Assembly: GCA_020628975.1 (NCBI GenBank) | Contig: JAHDEF010000005.1 | Location: forward strand, 1-31,838 | From: Aquimarina sp. | Lineage (GTDB): Bacteria > Bacteroidota > Bacteroidia > Flavobacteriales > Flavobacteriaceae | Reading direction: 5' to 3' | DNA: 31,838 nucleotides | Part shown: in pieces, positions 22,701 through 29,967 of the stretch | Numbering within the stretch: position 1 is the stretch's first letter | How the letters are laid out: each line of letters opens with the position of its first letter | Notes under the pieces: generated by a model | Told to the model about the DNA's origin: nothing | The model's input: the letters and a program-made list of their open reading frames with translations, nothing else | Databases searched by the model: none | Position numbers and translations under genes: made by a program

Positions 22701-23729
22701 ATGGGATTTTTTGATTTTCTTACCGAAGAAATCGCTATCGATTTAGGTACTGCCAACACTTTGATTATTCACAATGACAAAGTTGTGGTTGACAGCCCCT
22801 CGATTGTTGCCCGTGATCGTACTTCTGGAAAAATTGTTGCCGTTGGTAAAGAAGCTGCGATGATGCAAGGTAAAACGCATGAAAACATCAAAACGATTCG
22901 TCCGCTTAAGGATGGAGTAATCGCTGATTTTGCGGCTAGTGAAGAAATGATTAATCGTTTTATTCGTGAAATTCCTGCTTTAAAAAAGAAATTAATTACA
23001 CCTGCCTTGCGTATGGTCATATGTATTCCTTCGGGAATTACTGAAGTGGAAACACGCGCCGTTCGCGAAAGTGCGCAACGTGTAAATGGAAAAGAAGTAT
23101 ACTTAATTCACGAACCTATGGCAGCGGCTATTGGTATCGGTGTCGATATTATGCAACCTAAAGGAAACATGATTGTAGATATCGGAGGGGGTACTACAGA
23201 AATCGCAGTCATTGCACTAGGAGGTATTGTATGTGATAAATCGGTTAAAATTGCTGGTGATGTTTTTACCAACGATATTATTTACTACATGCGTACACAA
23301 CACAACTTACATGTGGGTGAACGTACTGCGGAAAAAATAAAAATTCAAATTGGTGCTGCTACAGAAGATTTAGAAACACCGCCGGAAGACATGAGTGTAC
23401 AAGGGCGCGATTTATTAACTGGGAAACCAAAACAGGTGCAAATTTCCTTTCGTGAAATTGCAAAAGCCTTAGATAAATCTATACTTCGTATTGAAGATGC
23501 CGTAATGGAAACCTTATCACAAACCCCACCCGAATTAGCGGCAGATATTTATAATACAGGAATTTATTTAGCTGGTGGTGGTTCTATGTTAAGAGGTTTA
23601 GATAAACGACTTTCACAAAAAACCGATCTACCTGTTTACATTGCCGAAGATCCTTTACGTGCTGTAGTAAGAGGTACTGGTATCGCACTTAAAAATCTTG
23701 AACGCTACAAAACGGTACTAAGCAAATAA
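22701..23729 (+). CDS. mreB: Rod shape-determining actin-like protein MreB
   Basis: MreB forms membrane-associated filaments that orient the elongasome. The 342-residue protein has every actin-fold nucleotide motif: phosphate-1 AIDLGTANT (12-20), phosphate-2 VDIGGGTTEIAV (159-170) and adenosine motif YLAGGGSMLRGL (289-300). The N terminus (MGFFDFLTEE) is amphipathic, consistent with membrane binding. It is the first gene of mreB-mreC-mreD-mrdA-rodA, and mreC starts 13 bp after its stop. The gene order is the classic one for the elongation complex. Confidence 0.98.
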   Translation: MGFFDFLTEEIAIDLGTANTLIIHNDKVVVDSPSIVARDRTSGKIVAVGKEAAMMQGKTHENIKTIRPLKDGVIADFAASEEMINRFIREIPALKKKLITPALRMVICIPSGITEVETRAVRESAQRVNGKEVYLIHEPMAAAIGIGVDIMQPKGNMIVDIGGGTTEIAVIALGGIVCDKSVKIAGDVFTNDIIYYMRTQHNLHVGERTAEKIKIQIGAATEDLETPPEDMSVQGRDLLTGKPKQVQISFREIAKALDKSILRIEDAVMETLSQTPPELAADIYNTGIYLAGGGSMLRGLDKRLSQKTDLPVYIAEDPLRAVVRGTGIALKNLERYKTVLSK

Positions 23730-23742
23730 GCCCTAACCTACC

Positions 23743-24555
23743 ATGCAGCAAATTTTTGATTTTCTTATTCGAAGAAGAAATCCATTGCTGTTCTTGCTAT
23801 TGATACTTATATCGTACGCAATGACGGTACAATCACATAGTTATCATCGAAGTAAATTTATCAATTCTGCTAGTCGTATAACTGGGGGGCTATTCGAGTA
23901 TCAAACCGATATCGCTAATTATTTTAAGTTAAAAACGTACAACCAACGTTTGTTGGAAGAAAATTCTAAGCTGAAAACATTACTTTCTCAATTTGAAATA
24001 GACTCAAGTTCAATAAGCTTTAAGGCTCCTTACAATTACACTGCCGCTTCCGTAATTAATAGTACGTATCACAAATCAAATAATTACCTTACTATCGATG
24101 CGGGTATCAACGATAGCATAAAACCAGATATGGGGGTTATTACAGATAAAGGAATTGTAGGCATTGTAGAAAATATCTCAGATAATTACGCAACCGTACT
24201 ATCCATTTTAAATAATCGATCCAGTATTAATGCCCAATTAAAAAAAACAAATCATTTTGGTTCTTTAAAATGGAATGGTAAAAAGCCTAATATAATGCAA
24301 TTGCAAGATATACCTAGGTTTGCACCAATTGCTATAAATGATACCATCGTAACAGGAGGTCGATCTACTATTTTTCCTAAAGGTATTCCCGTAGGTAAAA
24401 TACTAAATTTCAATTTAGATGAGAATGCCAACTTTTATGAGATTGATGTAGTACTTTTTAATGATATGACCGACGTTGGCTTTGTTCAAGTCATCAAAAA
24501 TGAAAATGCTGTAGAAATTAAACAACTAGAAAGTATTCATTCCAATGAGAAATAG
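23743..24555 (+). CDS. mreC: Rod shape-determining protein MreC
   Basis: A 270-residue inner-membrane protein with one N-terminal transmembrane helix (about 13-30), a coiled coil (about 60-88, rich in Leu/Glu/Lys), and a periplasmic beta domain containing TDKGIVGIVENISDNYATVL and a FPKGIPVGKI strand near the end. MreC links MreB filaments to PBP2 and RodA. It overlaps the downstream mreD start by 11 bp, indicating translational coupling. Length is close to the usual family size. Confidence 0.95.
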   Translation: MQQIFDFLIRRRNPLLFLLLILISYAMTVQSHSYHRSKFINSASRITGGLFEYQTDIANYFKLKTYNQRLLEENSKLKTLLSQFEIDSSSISFKAPYNYTAASVINSTYHKSNNYLTIDAGINDSIKPDMGVITDKGIVGIVENISDNYATVLSILNNRSSINAQLKKTNHFGSLKWNGKKPNIMQLQDIPRFAPIAINDTIVTGGRSTIFPKGIPVGKILNFNLDENANFYEIDVVLFNDMTDVGFVQVIKNENAVEIKQLESIHSNEK

Positions 24556-25057
24556 CATTTTCGCTTATTGTTTTCAATTTATCATCTTAATACTTTTTCA
24601 AGTATTAGTGGCCAATCGGATATTACTATGGGGTATGATAACGCCGTATGTGGCATTGTATTTTATCGTTTCTCTTCCTGTAGCTATTGAAAAGTGGATT
24701 CAATTATTGGCTTGCTTTTTTTTAGGTTTATGCATTGATTTTTTTGAGAATTCTGGTGGAGCCAATGCCGCAGCTTGTGTCGTGGCTATTTATTTAAAAC
24801 CTTTCTTTATTCGCTTGTTTTATCAAGGCGAAGAATCCTTAAGAGATTTATATTTGAGTAAAGAAAGACCGCTACAGTTATTCGGGGTACTATTAGCTAT
24901 CATTTTATGCCATCACATCGTGTTATATACCTTCGAGTTTTTTGATATTTCATTTTGGAAAATAATCATAAAATACACGCTTTGGAATACGGTTTTTACT
25001 TTTATTATTTTACTCCTTTGCATTGCCATATTTAGGAACAAGCCTCGTTATGTTTAA
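24545..25057 (+). CDS. mreD: Rod shape-determining membrane protein MreD
   Basis: A 170-residue, very hydrophobic protein with about five membrane helices, as expected for MreD. Sequence conservation in this family is low, so the call rests on hydropathy, size, the GLCIDFFENSGGANAAACVV segment (a typical MreD glycine-rich loop) and its place between mreC and the PBP2 gene. The start lies inside the mreC 3' end; mrdA begins 3 bp after its stop. Confidence 0.92.
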   Translation: MRNSIFAYCFQFIILILFQVLVANRILLWGMITPYVALYFIVSLPVAIEKWIQLLACFFLGLCIDFFENSGGANAAACVVAIYLKPFFIRLFYQGEESLRDLYLSKERPLQLFGVLLAIILCHHIVLYTFEFFDISFWKIIIKYTLWNTVFTFIILLLCIAIFRNKPRYV

Positions 25058-25060
25058 TAA

Positions 25061-26926
25061 ATGCGAAAGTTTCTATTACATATCATTATCATCCTTATAG
25101 GCCTTATTTATTTGGGCAGACTATTTTACCTTCAGGTTTACGATACTTCATATGCCAATCTCTCCAAAAACAACGCTGTTAAAACCGTTTATGAATATCC
25201 ACAACGCGGCAATATTTTTGACAGAAACGGTAAACTTTTAGTTTCTAATCAGCCATCCTATGATGTCATGGTTATTCCTAGAGAATTAAAACCTTTTGAC
25301 ACTTTGGAGTTTTGTTCTTTACTTGGAATTACCAAAGAGAAATTAAAAAAACAGTTAAAGAAGGCAAGAAATTATTCTACCAGATTACAGTACGTAGTAG
25401 TTCCTCAATTAAGTAAAAACGAGTATGCTTTTCTACAAGAAAAAATGCATAAATACGAAGGCTTTTATATTCAGAAACGTTCTCTAAGAAATTACAAAAC
25501 TAAAAGCGCTGCCAACGTACTTGGGTATATTGCTGAAGTAAATGACCGTATCCTTAGAAAAGATGATAGTTATCAATCGGGAGACTTAATCGGAATGCAA
25601 GGTGTTGAAAAACAGTACGAAGATTATTTAAGGGGAAAAAAAGGTGTACGCTATTATCAAAAAGACCGATTTAACCGAGAAATCGGCCCTTATTTAGATG
25701 GAAAGCTAGATACCCTAGCGGTTAAAGGAAAAGATATCAAATTGAGTATTGATATTGACCTACAAACCTATGGCGAAATGCTCATGCAAAATAAACGTGG
25801 CGGAATTGTAGCTATAGAACCGAAAACAGGAGAGTTGCTAGCCTTGGTTACAGCACCTTCATTTGCACCTGAGTTGTTAGTAGGAAGAAAACGTTCGCCC
25901 AATTTCACCAAGTTATATTACGACACCATAGCAAAACCATTATACGATAGAGGTTTATTGGCAGAATATCCACCTGGTTCACCTTTCAAAACCTTAAATG
26001 CCTTAATTGCTTTACAGGAAGGGGTTATTACGCCTCAACAGCGATTCGGCTGTAGTAATGGCTATTATTATGGAGTCCGAGGAAGAAAAATGGGGTGTCA
26101 CCCTCATCCTAGTCCTTTGAATCTGCCTTATGCAACCGCAGTGTCTTGCAACTCTTATTTCGCACAAACCTATCGAAAAATTATTGAGAATGAAGCTACG
26201 CCACAAGAAGGAATTGATAATTGGAGAAATCACCTAAAAAGCTTTGGGCTTGGTGGTTTTTTGGGTTACGATTTACCTGCGGGTAAACGTGGTAAAATAC
26301 CTTCTGCTAAATATTATGATGCCATTTACCCAAGCAAACGCTGGAAAGGAATAACAACCCTATCTAACGCTATCGGACAAGGCGAAGTTTTATGTACACC
26401 AATACAATTGGCTAATATGACCGCAGCCATCGCAAATCGCGGCTATTTCTATACACCACATGTGGCTAAAGCTATTGACGGAAATTATTTAAAAGAAGAA
26501 AAATATACTGAGAAAAAACAAACCACAATTGATTCTATACATTTTGAACCCGTAATTGACGGAATGCACAAAGTATTCACCAACGGAACAGCCAGTTTTT
26601 TACAAGTGCCAGGAATTGACATTTGTGGAAAAACTGGAACTGCTGAAAATTTCACCAAAATTGATGGCAAGCGAACACAACTAACCGATCATTCAATTTT
26701 TGTGGCATTTGCACCCAAAGACGATCCAAAAATTGCTTTGGCGGTATTTGTTGAAAATGGGTATTGGGGCGCAAGATATGCTGGACGCATAGCTAGCTTA
26801 ATGATAGAGAAATACCTTCGTGGGGATATAAGTATAACATATATTGAAGATTGGGTATTAAGTCATAGTTTAGAAGAAGAATACAATAAACCGCTTAGCG
26901 GAGAACCATTTAGCATTAACCAATAA
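25061..26926 (+). CDS. mrdA: Penicillin-binding protein 2, elongation transpeptidase
   Basis: PBP2 cross-links new peptidoglycan during lateral growth together with RodA. The 621-residue class B PBP has an N-terminal membrane anchor (about 5-25), a pedestal domain (PQRGNIFDRNGKLL, 47-60), and a transpeptidase domain. Catalytic motifs are SPFK (307-310, Ser307 nucleophile, in PPGSPFKTLN), SCN (362-364) and KTG (524-526, in CGKTGTAEN). The sequence is complete. It starts 3 bp after mreD; rodA begins 2 bp after its stop. Confidence 0.97.
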   Translation: MRKFLLHIIIILIGLIYLGRLFYLQVYDTSYANLSKNNAVKTVYEYPQRGNIFDRNGKLLVSNQPSYDVMVIPRELKPFDTLEFCSLLGITKEKLKKQLKKARNYSTRLQYVVVPQLSKNEYAFLQEKMHKYEGFYIQKRSLRNYKTKSAANVLGYIAEVNDRILRKDDSYQSGDLIGMQGVEKQYEDYLRGKKGVRYYQKDRFNREIGPYLDGKLDTLAVKGKDIKLSIDIDLQTYGEMLMQNKRGGIVAIEPKTGELLALVTAPSFAPELLVGRKRSPNFTKLYYDTIAKPLYDRGLLAEYPPGSPFKTLNALIALQEGVITPQQRFGCSNGYYYGVRGRKMGCHPHPSPLNLPYATAVSCNSYFAQTYRKIIENEATPQEGIDNWRNHLKSFGLGGFLGYDLPAGKRGKIPSAKYYDAIYPSKRWKGITTLSNAIGQGEVLCTPIQLANMTAAIANRGYFYTPHVAKAIDGNYLKEEKYTEKKQTTIDSIHFEPVIDGMHKVFTNGTASFLQVPGIDICGKTGTAENFTKIDGKRTQLTDHSIFVAFAPKDDPKIALAVFVENGYWGARYAGRIASLMIEKYLRGDISITYIEDWVLSHSLEEEYNKPLSGEPFSINQ

Positions 26927-26928
26927 TT

Positions 26929-28185
26929 ATGATCTCAAAATCGAGTTTAGGTGCGGTCGATTGGCTAAGCATTTTGTTTTATATATTTCTATTGGTTTTT
27001 GGATGGATAAATATTTATTCAACCACTTATGATCCTTCACAAATTTCTTCTTTATTCGATATTAGTCAACTCCACGGTAAACAAGCTTTGTTTATTGCGC
27101 TAAGCTTTGCTCTAGGACTTATCATAATGGCTACTGACGCCAAGTTCTTTGAACGCTTTTCAAGTATTATCTATATTCTTAGTGTACTGTTACTTTTAGG
27201 CTTATTTCCTTTAGGAAAAACCATATCAGGCGCAACTTCTTGGTATGCAATTGGCTCATTCACCATTCAACCCTCAGAATTTGCTAAAATTGGCACCGCA
27301 CTGGCGTTGGCTAAATTTATAAGTGATATACAAACCGACTTAAAGCAAATTACTTCATTAGGATACGTTGCTTTGATTATCGCACTTCCGGCCCTACTCA
27401 TTTTAGCACAACCGGATGCGGGTAGCGCTATGATTTTTGCTGCCTTTCTTTTTCCTTTATACAGAGAAGGACTTACAGGGTACATTCTATTTATTTTATT
27501 TGCGGTTGCTAGCCTTTTTATAGCGACCCTTTTTTTTGGCGTACAACGGGTAGTTGTAGGCTTGTTTGTGTTAGGAATTTTTGTCTATTATTTCTTGAGA
27601 AAGCAAAGAGGTATATTGCTATTTCTCATTTCAGGATTTTTAGCTATGGCTGGATATTGCTACTCTGTTAATTTTGTTTTTCACAATGTATTTAAACAGC
27701 ATCATAGAGATCGCTTCAACATTGTTTTGGGCAAAACAAAAGACACACAAGGCATTGGGTACAATACTAACCAAAGTGAAATTGCCATCGGAAATGGACG
27801 ATGGTTTGGAAGGGGTTGGACAGAAGGTTCGCAAACTCAAGGAAATTTTGTACCAGAACAACATACCGATTATATTTTTAGTGCAGCAGGTGAAGAATGG
27901 GGATTTGTAGGAAGTTTACTTTTTGTTACGGCTTTTTTAGGCTTATGCCTTAGGGTATTATACTTGTCAGAGCGTCAAAAAAGTCAATTTGCTAGAGTGT
28001 ACGGTTACAGCGTAGCTTCTATTTTATTTTTACACTTTCTGGTAAATATTGGTATGGTAATCGGTTTATTACCAACTGTAGGAATCCCCCTACCATTTTT
28101 AAGTTACGGAGGTTCAAGTCTATGGGCTTTTTCTATGTTATTATTTGTGTTTTTAAAAATGGATACTGATCGTAATAAACGATAA
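26929..28185 (+). CDS. rodA: Peptidoglycan glycosyltransferase RodA (SEDS family)
   Basis: RodA polymerises lipid II into glycan strands and pairs with PBP2. The 418-residue protein has about ten membrane helices. SEDS signatures are WYAIGSFTIQPSEFAK, ILAQPDAGSAM, PEQHTDYIFSAAGEEWGF (with the conserved acidic loop) and the C-terminal GIPLPFLSYGGSS. The loop between helices 7 and 8 seems longer than usual, with GRGWTEGSQTQGNFVPEQH. It is the last gene of the shape cluster; 144 bp separate its stop from the next chosen start. Confidence 0.96.
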   Translation: MISKSSLGAVDWLSILFYIFLLVFGWINIYSTTYDPSQISSLFDISQLHGKQALFIALSFALGLIIMATDAKFFERFSSIIYILSVLLLLGLFPLGKTISGATSWYAIGSFTIQPSEFAKIGTALALAKFISDIQTDLKQITSLGYVALIIALPALLILAQPDAGSAMIFAAFLFPLYREGLTGYILFILFAVASLFIATLFFGVQRVVVGLFVLGIFVYYFLRKQRGILLFLISGFLAMAGYCYSVNFVFHNVFKQHHRDRFNIVLGKTKDTQGIGYNTNQSEIAIGNGRWFGRGWTEGSQTQGNFVPEQHTDYIFSAAGEEWGFVGSLLFVTAFLGLCLRVLYLSERQKSQFARVYGYSVASILFLHFLVNIGMVIGLLPTVGIPLPFLSYGGSSLWAFSMLLFVFLKMDTDRNKR

Positions 28186-28329
28186 TGCAGCAAAAACACC
28201 AATTAATGAAACTTATTTGAAACAATTAACACTTCTTCGATTATTATATCGTTTTCGTCTAATTAATTTTAGTTGTACTGATAAATTTTGTTTCTATGCA
28301 TATCACAAGTATTTAAACTGATGACCCCC

Positions 28330-28731
28330 ATGCGAAAGTTAACTTGTATTATTGACGATGATGCTATATATACGAAACTACTTATACGACTCCTTAAGCT
28401 TAAAAACCTTTGTTCGAAAATTATAGTTTTTAAGAATGGTAAAGAAGCGATTGAGTATTTTCAAAATTTATCTCCCGAGGAGCGTATACAAAATACTCCC
28501 GAACTTATATTTCTAGACATTAATATGCCTGTGATGAACGGTTGGGAATTCTTGAATGAATTTAAAGCTATTCGAAATAATATTGACAATAAGCTACTAT
28601 TGTATGTAGTAAGCTCTTCTATCGATCCTAAAGACTACGAAAAGGCAAAGGATATTGAAATGGTCGACGGGTATTTATCTAAGCCTGTTTCTATGGAAAC
28701 CTTTAATCAAATTTTCAATACAGCTTGCTGA
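28330..28731 (+). CDS. Single-domain response regulator (CheY-like)
   Basis: A 133-residue receiver domain without output domain. From the chosen ATG: acidic pocket Asp9-Asp11 (IIDDDAI), phosphoacceptor Asp63 (FLDINMPVMNGWEF), a Ser in VVSSS (93-97) and Lys118 (LSKPV). An ATG 9 bp earlier (28321) is also possible. The longest reading frame starts at a TTG (28288) that adds an atypical Cys/Phe-rich stretch, so I do not favour it. The partner kinase is not in the window, and single-domain regulators often work in phosphorelays. The gene ends 26 bp before the second MITE-like element. Confidence 0.87.
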   Translation: MRKLTCIIDDDAIYTKLLIRLLKLKNLCSKIIVFKNGKEAIEYFQNLSPEERIQNTPELIFLDINMPVMNGWEFLNEFKAIRNNIDNKLLLYVVSSSIDPKDYEKAKDIEMVDGYLSKPVSMETFNQIFNTAC

Positions 28732-28757
28732 ATATAGCTGGCTATAAAAATCAATAG

Positions 28758-28889
28758 GAGGCTGTTTGAAAAGTCAAGAATCTTGTAATCGTACATTAAA
28801 TAATGTTGAAATAAAATTTGATTACCCAATTAATTAATAGGCTTCGACTATCGTTCAGCCTTCGATAATATTACTTTTTAGACAACCTC
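28758..28889 (-). mobile_element. MITE-like element, copy 2 (inverted relative to copy 1)
   Basis: A 132-bp element whose reverse complement matches 20585-20715 at about 94% with one single-base length difference. It sits between two convergent genes, 26 bp after the response regulator stop and 14 bp before the lspA stop codon in plus coordinates. In that position its terminal repeats could act as a bidirectional transcript end. It contains no ORF. Target-site duplication is unclear. Confidence 0.82.
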
Positions 28890-28903
28890 AGTAATTTTAT
28901 AAG

Positions 28904-29509
28904 CTAAGCTTCTTCTTTAGGAAAAACGCTTTTATTGAATAGAATAAGTAGCATTACAGCAATTGATATAGCAGAATCTGCTACATTAAAAATTGCATTA
29001 AAGAAAGTGAAATGCTTACCTCCAAAAACAGGTATCCAACTGGGTAATATGCCTTCCCAAATAGGGAAATATAACATATCGACTACTTTACCATAGAATA
29101 AAGAAGCATAGCCCCCAGATTCGGGTAAAAAAGTAGCTATTTGACCATGACTATGGTCAAAAATTAATCCATACACCAAAGAGTCGATAATATTACCAAC
29201 CGCCCCTGCAAAAATTAAAGCAATACTAACAATTAGAATTGACGAAGACTTTTTTCGTAAACTATCCCATAACCAATAACCAATACCAGTGATTGCCACA
29301 AGTCTGAAAATACTTAAAAAAAGTTTACCGTAATCTCCTGGTATTTTTTTTCCCCAAGCCATACCTTCATTTTCAACAAAATGAATTTTAAACCACTTGA
29401 AAACCTCGATAGACTCTCCTAACTGAAAATGAGTTTTAATATAAATTTTTGACCATTGGTCAATAATTAGCACAATAAGTATTAGAAAAATTGATTTTTT
29501 TAGGGTCAT
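28904..29509 (-). CDS. lspA: Lipoprotein signal peptidase II
   Basis: LspA cuts signal peptides from prolipoproteins in the inner membrane, which fits the many lipoproteins in this window. The 201-residue protein has four membrane helices. Conserved motifs are DQWSK (17-21), FVENEGMAWG (44-53), GAVGNIIDSLVYG (102-114), VVDMLYF (142-148) and FNVADSAIS (174-182). By homology the catalytic pair is Asp144 and Asp178. An approximately 20-residue insertion between NIIDS and VVDML makes it longer than the enterobacterial enzyme, as is typical for Bacteroidota. It follows dksA and ileS on the same strand but is separated from dksA by a terminator. Confidence 0.95.
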   Translation of the reverse strand: MTLKKSIFLILIVLIIDQWSKIYIKTHFQLGESIEVFKWFKIHFVENEGMAWGKKIPGDYGKLFLSIFRLVAITGIGYWLWDSLRKKSSSILIVSIALIFAGAVGNIIDSLVYGLIFDHSHGQIATFLPESGGYASLFYGKVVDMLYFPIWEGILPSWIPVFGGKHFTFFNAIFNVADSAISIAVMLLILFNKSVFPKEEA

Positions 29510-29538
29510 GTGATCGACTTTAAAAGAAAGACGAAAAT

Positions 29539-29569
29539 AAAAAAGGCTGTGACAAACACAGCCTTTTTT
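29539..29569 (-). terminator. Intrinsic terminator after dksA/TraR gene
   Basis: A perfect 13-bp stem (29539-29551 with 29557-29569) around a 5-nt loop. Read on the minus strand it is a GC-containing hairpin ending in a run of six T. It begins 3 bp beyond the dksA stop, so it should end the ileS-dksA transcript. Thirty bp later lspA starts, so lspA must rely on readthrough or a promoter in this short space. Confidence 0.88.
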
Positions 29570-29571
29570 AT

Positions 29572-29961
29572 TTAATTTTTCTGCATATTCTTAGCCTTTA
29601 TACTAAGTGTTGCATGAGGTACTAATTTTAAACGCTCTGGATTGATTAATTCACCAGTTACACGGCAAATACCATAGGTTTTATTTTCTATACGATTTAA
29701 TGCATTTTTCAAATCGCGAATAAATTTTTCTTGACGAATAGCCAACTGAGCATTGGCTTCTTTTGACATAGTAGCACTACCTTCTTCAAAAGCTTTAAAA
29801 GTAGGCGAAGTGTCATCAGTACCATTGTTTTTATCATTCAAATAGGCACTTTTCAACATTTCTAAATCCCGTTTAGCTTGTTCCATTTTACCTAAAATGA
29901 TTTGTTTGAACTCCTCTAGGTGTTCATCTGAAAAACGAACTTTCATGTCTTGTTGCGCCAT
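29572..29961 (-). CDS. DksA/TraR-family transcription factor with degenerate zinc finger
   Basis: A 129-residue coiled-coil protein of the DksA/TraR family, which binds the RNA polymerase secondary channel. Residues 10-95 form the helical hairpin, with an Asp-Asp near its tip (DD, 49-50). The C-terminal globular part, YGICRVTGELINPERLKLVP, corresponds to the zinc-finger region but has a single Cys99 where canonical DksA has four cysteines, so zinc binding is unlikely. This appears to be the normal Bacteroidota form. It starts 6 bp after ileS, so the two are co-transcribed, and a terminator follows. Confidence 0.88.
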   Translation of the reverse strand: MAQQDMKVRFSDEHLEEFKQIILGKMEQAKRDLEMLKSAYLNDKNNGTDDTSPTFKAFEEGSATMSKEANAQLAIRQEKFIRDLKNALNRIENKTYGICRVTGELINPERLKLVPHATLSIKAKNMQKN

Positions 29962-29967
29962 AGTACT

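Noticed and set aside
25061..26926. Unusual PBP2 active site (SPFK, SCN)
   Set aside because: Both still satisfy the SxxK and SxN patterns and KTG is intact, so this is normal variation.
28288..28329. TTG-initiated N-terminal extension of the response regulator
   Set aside because: The extension is not receiver-like and an ATG at 28330 places the acidic pocket at the usual distance from the N terminus.
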